Assembly: GCF_019104725.1 (NCBI RefSeq) | Contig: NZ_JAHRXF010000008.1 | Location: forward strand, 62,001 to 126,000 | DNA length: 64,000 bases | From: Streptomyces corallincola | GTDB lineage: Bacteria; Actinomycetota; Actinomycetes; Streptomycetales; Streptomycetaceae | Direction of reading: 5' to 3' | In this document: positions 26,759 through 35,844 of the stretch, in pieces | Position numbering within the stretch: position 1 is the first letter of the stretch | Layout: each line of letters opens with the position of its first letter | The notes under the pieces: generated by a model | The model's input: only the letters and a program-made list of their open reading frames with translations | What the model was told of the DNA's origin: nothing | Databases searched by the model: none | Program-made: the position numbers and the translations under genes

Positions 26759-27744
26759 CCCCGGTGACCGAGGCCGCCGAGCCGGGGGCCGCGGCCGTCC
26801 CCGGCGTCCCGGCCCACGCCCCCGCGCCCGCCCCGCGCACCGGGCGGGCCGGGCGCGGGGGAGTGGGCCGGGCGCCCGGCTGGACGCCCTGGCTCTACCT
26901 CGCGCCCGCCCTCGCCGTGCTCGGCGCGCTGCTCGTCTACCCCGTCTACCAGCTCGGCCTGATCTCCTTCTTCCGCTACACCCAGGCCCAGGTCAGCGGC
27001 GGCGAACCGACCGTGTTCCGGGGCTTCGGCAACTACGCGGACGTCTTCTCCGACGGGCAGTTCTGGCAGGTGCTGCTCGCCACCGTGCTCTTCGCGGCGG
27101 CCTGTGTGCTCGGCACGCTCGCCGTGGGCTGCGCGCTCGCGGTGCTGCTCACCCGGGTGCGGGCGGTGCCCCGGCTCGCGCTGATGCTGGCCGCGCTGGG
27201 CGCCTGGGCGACCCCGGCCGTCACCGGCTCCACCGTCTGGCTGTTCCTGTTCGACCCGGACTTCGGCCCGGTCAACCGGCTGCTCGGCCTCGGGGACCAC
27301 TCCTGGACGTACGGGCGCTACAGCGCCTTCCTCCTCGTCCTGCTCGAAGTGGTCTGGTCCTCCTTCCCGTTCGTGATGGTCACCGTCTACGCCGGGATAC
27401 GCGCCGTGCCCGCCGAGGTGCTGGAGGCCGCCGCGCTCGACGGCGCCTCGCAGTGGCGGACCTGGCGCTCGGTGCTCGCGCCGATGCTCCGCCCGATCCT
27501 CACCGTCGTCACCATCCAGTCGGTGATCTGGGACTTCAAGGTCTTCACGCAGATCTACGTCATGACGAACGGCGGCGGCATCGCGGGCCAGAACATGGTG
27601 CTCAACGTGTACGCCTACCAGCAGGCGTTCGCGTCCTCCGAGTACGGGCTCGGCTCCGCGATCGGCGTGATCATGCTGCTGCTCCTGCTCGCCGTGACCC
27701 TGCTGTACCTGCGGCTGCTGCGCCGACAGGGGGAGGAACTGTGA
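26755..27744 (+). CDS. Sugar ABC transporter permease, first subunit (MalF type)
   Basis: A 329-residue inner-membrane permease with about six helices after a Pro/Ala-rich N-terminus. The EAA loop that docks the ATPase reads EAAALDGASQWRTWRSVLAP. GTG 26755 overlaps the binding-protein stop (GTGA), giving translational coupling; GTG 26764 is an alternative start. It pairs with the next permease to form the membrane channel. Confidence 0.9.
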   Translation: MTPVTEAAEPGAAAVPGVPAHAPAPAPRTGRAGRGGVGRAPGWTPWLYLAPALAVLGALLVYPVYQLGLISFFRYTQAQVSGGEPTVFRGFGNYADVFSDGQFWQVLLATVLFAAACVLGTLAVGCALAVLLTRVRAVPRLALMLAALGAWATPAVTGSTVWLFLFDPDFGPVNRLLGLGDHSWTYGRYSAFLLVLLEVVWSSFPFVMVTVYAGIRAVPAEVLEAAALDGASQWRTWRSVLAPMLRPILTVVTIQSVIWDFKVFTQIYVMTNGGGIAGQNMVLNVYAYQQAFASSEYGLGSAIGVIMLLLLLAVTLLYLRLLRRQGEEL

Positions 27745-28586
27745 ACCTTCGCGCGGTGCGCGTCCGGCGCCCCTGGCGGCTCGCGGCCGAGGCGACGGCC
27801 CTGCTGACCGCCGTGGTGGTCGCCTTCCCGCTGTACTGGATGGTCCTGAGCGCCTTCAAACCGGCCGGGGAGATCCAGTCCGACCGGCCCCGCCCGTGGA
27901 CGCTGACCCCGACCCTTGACTCGTTCCGGCGGGTGTTCGGGCAGCAGGAATTCGGGCGCTACTTTCTCAACAGCCTGATCGTGGCGGGCAGTGTGGTGGC
28001 CGTCTCGGCGCTGATCGCCTTTCTCGCGGCGACCGCCGTCGCGCGATTCCGCTTCCGGTTCCGCACGACACTGCTGATCATGTTCCTGGCCGCGCAGATG
28101 GTGCCCGTGGAAGCGCTCACCATCCCGCTGTTCTTCCAGATGCGCGACCTCGGGCTGCTCAACACGCTCAGCTCGCTGATCCTGCCGCACATCGCGTTCT
28201 CGCTGCCGTTCGCCATCTGGATGCTCCGGGGATTCGTGAAAGCGGTTCCGGAGGCGCTGGAGGAGGCCGCCTACCTGGACGGCGCGAGCCGCGGGCGATT
28301 CCTCTGGCAGATCCTTTTCCCACTGGTCCTTCCCGGCCTGGTGGCCACCAGCGTGTTCTCCTTCATCTCCGCCTGGAACGACTTCCTCTTCGCCAAGTCG
28401 TTCCTCATCAGCGACATCTCGCAGTCCACGCTGCCGATGGCGCTGCTGGTCTTCTACAAGCCCGACGAGCCCGACTGGGGCGGTGTCATGGCCGCGTCCA
28501 CGGTGATGACCGTCCCGGTGCTGATCTTCTTCGTACTCGTACAGCGACGCCTGGTCTCCGGACTCGGCGGAGCGGTCAAGGACTGA
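27741..28586 (+). CDS. Sugar ABC transporter permease, second subunit (MalG type)
   Basis: A 281-residue permease with six helices. The EAA motif EEAAYLDGASRGRFLWQILFPLVLP is the ATPase-docking loop. GTG 27741 overlaps the previous stop (GTGA) and has GGGAGGA 6 nt upstream. The next gene starts 1 nt after its stop, so binding protein, two permeases and hexosaminidase are one transcript. Confidence 0.9.
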   Translation: MNLRAVRVRRPWRLAAEATALLTAVVVAFPLYWMVLSAFKPAGEIQSDRPRPWTLTPTLDSFRRVFGQQEFGRYFLNSLIVAGSVVAVSALIAFLAATAVARFRFRFRTTLLIMFLAAQMVPVEALTIPLFFQMRDLGLLNTLSSLILPHIAFSLPFAIWMLRGFVKAVPEALEEAAYLDGASRGRFLWQILFPLVLPGLVATSVFSFISAWNDFLFAKSFLISDISQSTLPMALLVFYKPDEPDWGGVMAASTVMTVPVLIFFVLVQRRLVSGLGGAVKD

Positions 28587-28587
28587 T

Positions 28588-30264
28588 GTGATCGACGCGA
28601 CTCCCCACGACGGCACCGGCGTTCCGGCCGGACTGGTCCCAGCCCCCCGCCGACTGGCGCCCGCCGGGACCCTCACCCTGCACGCCGGGACCGGCATCGA
28701 CGAGGGCCCCGGCACCGCCCGTACCGCCCGCTGGCTGCGCGGCGCCCTCGGCGCGGCCACCGGGTTCCCGCTGGACCCCGCCCGCGAGGGCGACCGGATC
28801 ACGCTGCGGGTCGTACCGGCACTGGAGACGGAGGCGGGCGGCCCCGAGGCGTACCGGCTGCGCCACGGCGACGGCGGGACGGTGATCGAGGGGGCGAGCC
28901 CCGCCGGGGTGTTCTGGGGCGCCCAGACCTTCCGGCAGCTGCTCGGCGCCGACGCCTTCCGGCGGGCGCCGCTCGCCCGCCGGGACGCCTGGGTGTACCC
29001 GGCGGCGGCCGTCGAGGACGCGCCCCGGTTCCGCTGGCGCGGGCTGATGCTGGACGTGGCACGGCACTTCATGCCCAAGGACGGGGTGCTGCGCTATCTC
29101 GATCTGATGGCCGCCCACAAACTGAACGTGTTCCACTTCCACCTGACCGACGACCAGGGCTGGCGCGTCGAGATCGAGCGGTATCCGCGCCTCACCGAAG
29201 TCGCCTCCTGGCGCTCCCGGACGAAATTCGGGCACCGCGCCTCCCCGCTCTGGGACGACCGGCCGCACGGCGGCTTCTACACCCGGGACGACATCCGCGA
29301 GATCGTCGCCTACGCCGCCGAGCGGCACATCACCGTGGTCCCGGAAATCGACGTGCCCGGCCACTCCCAGGCCGCCATCGCCGCCTATCCGGAACTCGGC
29401 AACACCGACGTGGTGGACACCGCCGCGCTCTCCGTCTGGGACAACTGGGGAATCTCCGCCAACGTGCTCGCCCCGACCGAGGACGTACTCCGTTTCTACG
29501 AGGGCGTGTTCGAGGAAGTCCTGGAGCTGTTCCCCGCCGACGCCGCCGAGTTCTCGCCGTTCGTGCACATCGGCGGCGACGAATGCCGCAAGGAGCAGTG
29601 GACGGAGTCGGTCACCGCCAAGACCCGCATCGCCGATCTCGGGCTGGCCGACGAGGACGCGCTCCAGTCCTGGTTCATCAAGCACTTCGACCGCTGGTTC
29701 GCCGCGCGCGGGCGGCGCCTGATCGGCTGGGACGAGATCCTGGAGGGCGGTCTCGCGCCGGGGGCCGCCGTCGCCTCCTGGCGCGGCTACGGCGGCGGGA
29801 TCGCGGCGGCCCGCGCCGGGCACGACGTGGTGATGTGCCCGGAGCAGTACGTGTACCTGGACCACCGTCAGGCGCCCGGCGAGGACGAGCCGGTGCCGAT
29901 CAGTCATGTGCGCACCCTGGAGGACGTGTACCGCTTCGAGCCGGTCCCCGAGGCGCTCACCGAGGCCGAGGCCCGCCATGTGCTGGGCACTCAGGGCAAC
30001 GTGTGGACCGAGGTGATGGAGGACGCGGGGCGGGTGGACTACCAGACCTTCCCGCGCCTCGCCGCGCTCGCGGAGGTCGCCTGGAGCGAGCTTCCCGCCC
30101 CGGCGGCACGGGACTTCGCGGACTTCGAGCGCCGGATGAGCGAGCACTACCGGCGGCTCGACGCCCTCGGGGTGGCGTACCGGCCGCCCGCCGGACCGCA
30201 CCCCTGGCAGCGGCGGCCCGGGGTGCTGGGACGGCCGAAGGACGGGCCGCCGCCGAACCGGTAG
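28588..30264 (+). CDS. Beta-N-acetylhexosaminidase, GH20, cytoplasmic
   Basis: A 558-residue GH20 enzyme that removes terminal GlcNAc (or GalNAc) by substrate-assisted catalysis. An N-terminal GH20b-like domain (about 10-135) precedes the barrel. The catalytic pair D331-E332 lies in HIGGDEC, and other barrel landmarks are FHFHLTDDQGWR and LGTQGNVWTE. There is no signal peptide, which fits hydrolysis of imported chito-oligosaccharides inside the cell. GTG 28588 begins 1 nt after the permease stop. The substrate is inferred from linkage to the importer. Confidence 0.93.
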   Translation: MIDATPHDGTGVPAGLVPAPRRLAPAGTLTLHAGTGIDEGPGTARTARWLRGALGAATGFPLDPAREGDRITLRVVPALETEAGGPEAYRLRHGDGGTVIEGASPAGVFWGAQTFRQLLGADAFRRAPLARRDAWVYPAAAVEDAPRFRWRGLMLDVARHFMPKDGVLRYLDLMAAHKLNVFHFHLTDDQGWRVEIERYPRLTEVASWRSRTKFGHRASPLWDDRPHGGFYTRDDIREIVAYAAERHITVVPEIDVPGHSQAAIAAYPELGNTDVVDTAALSVWDNWGISANVLAPTEDVLRFYEGVFEEVLELFPADAAEFSPFVHIGGDECRKEQWTESVTAKTRIADLGLADEDALQSWFIKHFDRWFAARGRRLIGWDEILEGGLAPGAAVASWRGYGGGIAAARAGHDVVMCPEQYVYLDHRQAPGEDEPVPISHVRTLEDVYRFEPVPEALTEAEARHVLGTQGNVWTEVMEDAGRVDYQTFPRLAALAEVAWSELPAPAARDFADFERRMSEHYRRLDALGVAYRPPAGPHPWQRRPGVLGRPKDGPPPNR

Positions 30265-30605
30265 GCGCGGTGGGCGGGGCGGATGGCCGGGGGCGCCGGG
30301 GGCAGGGAGGCGCCGTGGACACGGGGGCGCCGTGGGGGTGCGCGGGGGAGTGCGGTCCGGTGGGCGTGCGCCCGCGCACACCGGACAAACCTCCCAGTGC
30401 TCCCCAAAGAGGTTTGATCCGTACGCTCCGCAGAAGTGCCACGAAAACCCGTCAACCCCGCGACGACAGGGACGAACACCTCCTAGCGGACCCCCGCGTT
30501 CGGCCCCTGCGAAGATGTGCCAGAGTTGCCACGTCCGACCTGTGACCACGTACCGTACGGCCACACAGGTCGGAACAGGTGGGGCAGCGGGAAGGGGCAG
30601 CCGGT
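30265..30605. other. Intergenic region before the xanthine-dehydrogenase-like operon
   Basis: 341 nt without a gene. A TACGCT hexamer lies around 30422-30427. A long inverted repeat (30535-30573) and an SD (GAAGGGG, 30591-30597) lie just before the first gene. No clear terminator for the hexosaminidase operon is seen. Confidence 0.4.
30535..30573. promoter_or_regulatory. 10-bp perfect inverted repeat in the xdh leader
   Basis: CCGACCTGTG (30535-30544) and CACAGGTCGG (30564-30573) are exact reverse complements separated by 19 nt, which contain the smaller palindrome CCGTACGG. The element ends 18 nt before the SD of the first xdh-like gene. It is a candidate operator or leader hairpin controlling the operon. 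Confidence 0.5.
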
Positions 30606-31499
30606 TTGACCACGCACGCACCCGGGGCGGCGCAGGCCGTCACGCTGCCCACGACCCTGGACGAGGCGGTGGCGGCCCTCACCGCGCTGCCCGCGGCCGT
30701 CCCCGTGGCCGGTGGCACCGACCTCATGGCGGCCGTCAACTCCGGCCAGCTCAGGCCCGCCGCGCTCGTCGGCCTCGGCCGCATCAGCGAGATCCGCGGC
30801 TGGCAGTACCTCGACGGACACGCCCTGCTCGGCGCCGGACTCACCCACGCCCGCATGGGCCGCCCCGACTTCGCCGCGCTGATCCCCGCGCTCGCCGCCG
30901 CCGCCCGCGCCGCAGGCCCCCCGCACATCCGCAACGCGGGCACCCTGGGCGGCAACATCGCCTCCGCCGCGCCCACCGGCGACGCGCTGCCGGTGCTGGC
31001 CGCGCTGGAGGCCACCCTGGTCATCGCCGGGCCCGACGGCGCCCGCCGCGAGATCCCGGTGTCCCACCTGCTCGCCGGGGTGGACATGCTGCGCGGCGGC
31101 GAACTCATCGGCTTCGTCCGGGTCCCGCTGCTGCACGCCCCCCAGGTCTTCCTGAAGGCCACCGGGCGCACCGGCCCCGGCCGCGCCCTCGCCTCGGTCG
31201 CGCTGGTCCTCGACCCGGCCCGGCGTGGAGTGCGCTGCGCGGTCGGCGCCATAGCGCCCATGCCGCTGCGCCCGCTGGACGCCGAACAGTGGGTCGCCTC
31301 GCTCATCGACTGGGACAACGACCGCGCCCTGGTCCCCGAGGCGCTGACCGCCTTCGGGGAGTACGTCGCCGCGGCCTGCATCCCCGACCCGGCACCCGAA
31401 CCCGACGGCTCGGTGGTCCCGCTGCCGCCCGCCGTACTGCATCTGCGGCGCACCGTCGCCGCACTGGCCCGACGAGCACTCGGGAGGGCGCTGTCGTGA
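30606..31499 (+). CDS. Xanthine-dehydrogenase-like FAD-binding subunit
   Basis: A 297-residue FAD-binding subunit of the molybdenum hydroxylase family. The FAD motifs AAVPVAGGTDLMAAVNSG and RNAGTLGGNIASAAPTGD are intact, with a C-terminal CO-dehydrogenase-flavoprotein domain. TTG 30606 is preferred because AAGGGG lies 9 nt upstream and it gives an N-terminus LTTHAP; GTG 30579 is possible but has a poorer SD. The next gene starts on its stop codon (GTGA). It would pass electrons between the Fe-S subunit and the acceptor. Confidence 0.85.
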   Translation: MTTHAPGAAQAVTLPTTLDEAVAALTALPAAVPVAGGTDLMAAVNSGQLRPAALVGLGRISEIRGWQYLDGHALLGAGLTHARMGRPDFAALIPALAAAARAAGPPHIRNAGTLGGNIASAAPTGDALPVLAALEATLVIAGPDGARREIPVSHLLAGVDMLRGGELIGFVRVPLLHAPQVFLKATGRTGPGRALASVALVLDPARRGVRCAVGAIAPMPLRPLDAEQWVASLIDWDNDRALVPEALTAFGEYVAAACIPDPAPEPDGSVVPLPPAVLHLRRTVAALARRALGRALS

Positions 31500-33154
31500 C
31501 CGACGACCGGCACGGAGAGGGCACGCCCCCCGGCGGCAGCCGGTGGGACCCGCTGCCCCAGGGCGACTACGACGACGGCGCCACCGCGTTCGTCAAACTC
31601 CCCGAGGGGGGCATCGACGCCCTGCTGGCCGGCGACAGCCCGCTGGCCGCGCCCGGCCACGGCTACGTGCCCCCGCGCATCGCCGCCGCCCCGCCCGCCG
31701 AGGACCAGGACGGCGGCTGGGCCCCGGCCGACGGCCACCAGTGGGCCGACCCGGACGCGGCCCCCCCGCGGCACCCCGCCGACGACCGGTTCACCTACCG
31801 GCCGGACGCCACCCAGCCGTGGGCGTACGACGAGACCGCCGCGCCCGCCCCCGGCCACGAGGTCACCGGCCAGTGGTCGATCCCGGTCGCGGGCGGTGAT
31901 CTCCCGGACGAGTCGGGGGAGTTCAGCCCCGCCGCGCTGGCCGAGCAGTGGGGCACCGCCCCGCCCGCCACGCTCCCCGGCGGCGCACCGGCGCCCTGGG
32001 CGACCGAGGGCGCCGGACAGCCCTGGGGCCAGCTCCCCCCGCGCCACCCCGAAGGCGCCGCCCACGGGTACGCCCCGGAGGCCCCGCCCGCCGAACACCC
32101 CGAGCTGGTCGAGCCGGTGACCTATCCGAGGCCCGCCGGGCACGGGGAGCGGGCGCCGTACGACGAACAGGGCGGCCCCGCCGGACCCGGTCCGCGCGAC
32201 GAGCGGTACGAAGACGCGCCCGACGAGCCGTACGACCCCGAGGGCCCCCCGGAGGCCGCCGGGACGCCCCTGGACGGCCCCGAGGAGCCCGCCGGACCCG
32301 AGACCGCTGCCGAGGGCCCCGAGGCCGCCGGAGAGGCACCGGAGGACGCGCCCGAGGACGTGCCCGAGGCCGCCGGGACGGAGGCGGAGGCCCCCGGGTC
32401 CGCCGGGTCCGCCGGGTCCGCCGGAGATGCAGAGGCGCCCCCGGCGGCCCCCGTCGCGGAGGAGCCCGCCCCCGAACCCCTCCCGCCGCACGACGACCAC
32501 CCCCTCGCCTCCTACGTGCTCCGCGTCAACGGCACCGACCGCCCCGTCGCGGACGCCTGGATCGGCGAGTCCCTGCTCTACGTGCTCCGCGAGCGCCTCG
32601 GCCTCGCCGGGGCCAAGGACGGCTGCTCGCAGGGTGAGTGCGGCGCCTGCAACGTCCAGGTGGACGGCCGGCTCGTCGCCTCCTGCCTGGTCCCGGCGGT
32701 CACCTCGGCGGGCAGCGAGGTCCGTACCGTCGAGGGCCTCGCCGCCGACGGGCAGCCCTCCGACGTGCAGCGCGCCTTCGCCCGCTGCGGCGCCGTGCAG
32801 TGCGGGTTCTGCGTGCCCGGCATGGCGATGACCGTGCACGACCTGCTGGAGGGCAACCCCGCCCCCACCGAACTGGAGACCCGGCAGGCCCTGTGCGGCA
32901 ACCTCTGCCGCTGCTCCGGCTACCGGGGCGTACTGGACGCCGTCCGCGAGGTCGTCGCCGAACGCGAGGCACGCGGCGCCGACGACGACGGCGAGCCGCG
33001 CATCCCGCACCAGGCGGGCCCCGGCTCCGGCGGCGTGCACCACTCCGCGTTCGACGCCCCCGGCGTCTTCGACAGCCCCGGCACCTTCGCCGCCCCCGCA
33101 CCCCACGACGGCCCGCACGAACCGCACCACGGCCAGGACGGAGGCCAGGCGTGA
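31496..33154 (+). CDS. 2Fe-2S subunit with long disordered N-terminal extension
   Basis: A 552-residue protein, whereas typical subunits of this type are about 160. Residues 1-335 are low-complexity, rich in Pro, Glu, Gly and Ala, with no recognisable domain. The C-terminal part is the standard two-cluster electron-transfer subunit: first cluster C377, C382, C385, C397; second cluster C436, C439, C471, C473 (QCGFC and CRC motifs). GTG 31496 overlaps the preceding stop. The role of the extension is unknown. Confidence 0.85.
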   Translation: MTDDRHGEGTPPGGSRWDPLPQGDYDDGATAFVKLPEGGIDALLAGDSPLAAPGHGYVPPRIAAAPPAEDQDGGWAPADGHQWADPDAAPPRHPADDRFTYRPDATQPWAYDETAAPAPGHEVTGQWSIPVAGGDLPDESGEFSPAALAEQWGTAPPATLPGGAPAPWATEGAGQPWGQLPPRHPEGAAHGYAPEAPPAEHPELVEPVTYPRPAGHGERAPYDEQGGPAGPGPRDERYEDAPDEPYDPEGPPEAAGTPLDGPEEPAGPETAAEGPEAAGEAPEDAPEDVPEAAGTEAEAPGSAGSAGSAGDAEAPPAAPVAEEPAPEPLPPHDDHPLASYVLRVNGTDRPVADAWIGESLLYVLRERLGLAGAKDGCSQGECGACNVQVDGRLVASCLVPAVTSAGSEVRTVEGLAADGQPSDVQRAFARCGAVQCGFCVPGMAMTVHDLLEGNPAPTELETRQALCGNLCRCSGYRGVLDAVREVVAEREARGADDDGEPRIPHQAGPGSGGVHHSAFDAPGVFDSPGTFAAPAPHDGPHEPHHGQDGGQA

Positions 33155-35472
33155 GCCAGGATGCCGCCACCGCGCCCCTCACCGCCCCCGGCGACCCGGA
33201 GGCCGTCCCCGGCCCCGAACCGCTCCCGCACGGCCTCGGCGTCTCCCTGCCGCACGCCGACGCGGCGGCCAAGACCGAGGGCACCTTTCCCTACGCGGCC
33301 GACCTGTGGGCCGAGGGCCTGCTCTGGGCGGCCGTACTGCGCTCCCCGCACGCGCACGCGCGCATCGTCTCCATCGACACCCGGCACGCCCGCGAGATGC
33401 CCGGCGTACGCGCCGTCGTCACCCACGAGGACGTGCCCGGCACCCCGCGCCACGGCCGGGGCACCCCCGACCGGCCGGTGTTCGCCGCCGAGGTGGTGCG
33501 CCACCACGGCGAGCCCATCGCCGCCGTCGCCGCCGACCACCCCGACACCGCCCGGATGGCCGCCGCCGCCGTCATCGTGGAGTACGAGGTGCTGGACCCG
33601 GTCACCGACCCGGAGCAGGCGTTCGAGGCCGAGCCCCTGCACCCCGACGGCAACCTGATCCGGCACATCCCGCTCAGTCACGGCGACCCGGACGCGGCCG
33701 GTGAGGTCGTGGTCGAGGGGCTGTACCGGATCGGCCGCCAGGACCCGGCGCCCATCGGCGCCGAGGCCGGACTCGCCGTACCGCGCCCGGACGGCGGGGT
33801 CGAGCTGTACCTCGCCTCCACCGACCCGCACGCCGACCGCAACACCGCCGCCGCCTGCTACGGGCTCTCCCCGGAACAGGTGAAGATCGTCGTCACCGGG
33901 GTGCCCGGCGCCACCGCCGACCGCGAGGACCAGGGCTTCCAACTCCCGCTCGGCCTGCTCGCGCTGGCCACCGGCTGCCCGGTCAAGCTCACCGCCACCC
34001 GCGAGGAGTCCTTCCTCGGGCACGCCCACCGCCACCCCACCCTGCTCCGCTACCGCCACCACGCCGACGCCGACGGGCGGCTGGTCAAGGTCGAGGCGCA
34101 GATCCTGCTCGACGCCGGTCCCTACGCCGACACCTCCGCCGACGCGCTCGCCGCCGCCGTCTCCTTCGCCTGCGGCCCGTACGTCGTGCCCAACGCGTTC
34201 ATCGAGGGCTGGGCGGTGCGCACCAACAACCCGCCCTCCGGGCACGTGCGCGGCGAGGGCGCCATGCAGGTGTGCGCCGCGTACGAGGCGCAGATGGACA
34301 AGCTGGCCCGCAGACTCGGCCAGGACCCGGCCGACCTGCGCCTGCGCAACGTCCTGGCCACCGGGGACGTCCTCCCCATCGGCCAGACGGTGACCTGCCC
34401 GGCGCCGGTCGCCGAACTCCTCCAGGCGGTACGCGACGAACCGCTGCCCGCGCTGCCCAAGGACGCCCCCGAGGACGAGTGGCTGCTGCCCGGCGGTCCC
34501 GAGGGCGCGGGCGAGCCCGGCGCGGTCCGCCGGGGCGTCGGCTACGGCCTCGGCATGGTGCACATGCTGGGGGCGGAGGGCGCCGACGAGGTGTCCACCG
34601 CGACCGTCAAGGTCGAGGACGGCGTGGCGACCGTGCTGTGCGCGGCCGTCGAGAGCGGCCAGGGCTTCACCACGCTGGCCCGGCAGATCGTCCAGGAGAC
34701 CCTGGGCATCGACGAGGTCCGCGTCGCCCCCGTGGACACCGACCAGCCGCCCGCCGGAGCGGGCTGCCGTGGACGGCACACCTGGGTCTCCGGCGGCGCG
34801 GTGGAACGCGCGGCCAAGATGGTCCGCACCCAGCTCCTCCAGCCGCTCGCGCACACCTTCGGCATGTCCACCGAACTGCTCCAGATCGCCGACGGCAAGA
34901 TCACCTCGTACGACGGGGTGCTCTCCACCACCGTCGCGGAGGCCCTGGAGGGGAAGTCCCTCTGGGCCACCGCCCAGTGCCGCCCCCACCCCACCGAGCC
35001 CCTGAACGCCGACGGCCAGGGCGACGCCTTCGTCGGCCTCGCCTTCTGCGCGATCCGCGCGGTGGTGGACGTGGACATCGAGCTGGGCTCGGTCCGCGTG
35101 GTCGAGCTGGCGGTGGCACAGGACGTAGGCCGGGTGCTGAACCCGGCGCAGCTCACGGCACGCATCGAGGCGGGCGTCACGCAGGGGGTGGGCATCGCCC
35201 TCACCGAGAACCTGCGCACCCCGCGCGGGCTCGTCCGCCATCCCGACCTCACCGGCTACGCCCTGCCGACCGCGCTGGACGCGCCCGACATCCGGATCGT
35301 CCGGCTGGTCGAGGAACGGGACGTGGTGGCGCCGTTCGGCGCGAAGTCGGTGAGCGCGGTGCCGGTGGTGACGTCCCCGGCCGCGATCGCCTCGGCGGTG
35401 CGGGCGGCCACGGGGCGGCCGGTGAACCGGCTGCCGATCCGGCCGCAGGCGGCCGTGGTGGTGGAGCGGTGA
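33151..35472 (+). CDS. Molybdenum-hydroxylase-like large subunit with altered active-site motifs
   Basis: A 773-residue relative of the xanthine dehydrogenase Mo-binding subunit. The overall fold is recognisable: FPYAADLWAEGLLWAAVLRSPHAHARI at the start, ESGQGFTTLARQI late. Two hallmark motifs are not. Where GGGFGGK is expected, the sequence reads GATADREDQG (from residue 253). Where the catalytic GE is expected near the C-terminus, it reads KSVSAVP with S735-A736. The family's catalytic Glu is therefore absent by eye alignment. GTG 33151 overlaps the Fe-S gene stop. It is probably conserved among streptomycetes; the substrate and even cofactor use are open. Confidence 0.82.
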   Translation: MSQDAATAPLTAPGDPEAVPGPEPLPHGLGVSLPHADAAAKTEGTFPYAADLWAEGLLWAAVLRSPHAHARIVSIDTRHAREMPGVRAVVTHEDVPGTPRHGRGTPDRPVFAAEVVRHHGEPIAAVAADHPDTARMAAAAVIVEYEVLDPVTDPEQAFEAEPLHPDGNLIRHIPLSHGDPDAAGEVVVEGLYRIGRQDPAPIGAEAGLAVPRPDGGVELYLASTDPHADRNTAAACYGLSPEQVKIVVTGVPGATADREDQGFQLPLGLLALATGCPVKLTATREESFLGHAHRHPTLLRYRHHADADGRLVKVEAQILLDAGPYADTSADALAAAVSFACGPYVVPNAFIEGWAVRTNNPPSGHVRGEGAMQVCAAYEAQMDKLARRLGQDPADLRLRNVLATGDVLPIGQTVTCPAPVAELLQAVRDEPLPALPKDAPEDEWLLPGGPEGAGEPGAVRRGVGYGLGMVHMLGAEGADEVSTATVKVEDGVATVLCAAVESGQGFTTLARQIVQETLGIDEVRVAPVDTDQPPAGAGCRGRHTWVSGGAVERAAKMVRTQLLQPLAHTFGMSTELLQIADGKITSYDGVLSTTVAEALEGKSLWATAQCRPHPTEPLNADGQGDAFVGLAFCAIRAVVDVDIELGSVRVVELAVAQDVGRVLNPAQLTARIEAGVTQGVGIALTENLRTPRGLVRHPDLTGYALPTALDAPDIRIVRLVEERDVVAPFGAKSVSAVPVVTSPAAIASAVRAATGRPVNRLPIRPQAAVVVER

Positions 35473-35711
35473 GCGCGGGAGAGGAGCGGCGCGGAATGAG
35501 CGCGGACGTGGATGTGGACGTGGACGTGGATGGGGACAGGGATGTGGCCGGGGCCGGGGCTGCGGCTGCGGCTGCGACCGACCGTACGGTGACGGAGGAG
35601 CGGCGGTACGAGCCGCCGCCGAGCGTCGGGAAGCTGTTCTTCTGGGTGCTGCTGTTCGTGGTGGCGGCCCTGGCCGTGGTGCTCGGCGGGGTGTACTTCA
35701 CGCGCGGCTGA
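35469..35711 (+). CDS. Small membrane protein at the end of the xdh-like operon
   Basis: About 80 residues if started at GTG 35469, which overlaps the preceding stop (GTGA). ATG 35496, with GGAGCGGCGCGGA upstream, would give about 71. A (DV)n repeat and an Ala-rich stretch precede a single C-terminal helix (about residues 54-77). Function unknown; it could anchor the complex to the membrane, but that is speculation. Confidence 0.65.
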   Translation: MSAGEERRGMSADVDVDVDVDGDRDVAGAGAAAAAATDRTVTEERRYEPPPSVGKLFFWVLLFVVAALAVVLGGVYFTRG

Positions 35712-35844
35712 GGGCGTGGGGAGCCGCCGTGCTCCCGCTGTGACCTGCTGAAATCCCGTGCTCTGCGCTATTTCTGAGCCGTTGTCAGTGGTGGGGCGTA
35801 CTGTCCTCCCCAGTGACAGGACGGCGTGCGGAGGCGGGGGAGCG

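Noticed and set aside
25078..27744. Fusion of an N-terminal domain to the first sugar permease (888 codons)
   Set aside because: The extension is the shadow of DUF3039 and the binding-protein gene; the GTG at 26755 overlapping the upstream stop is the natural start.
30265..30605. Riboswitch upstream of the xdh-like operon
   Set aside because: No conserved purine, molybdenum-cofactor (moco) or other known aptamer core could be recognised; only a simple inverted repeat is present.
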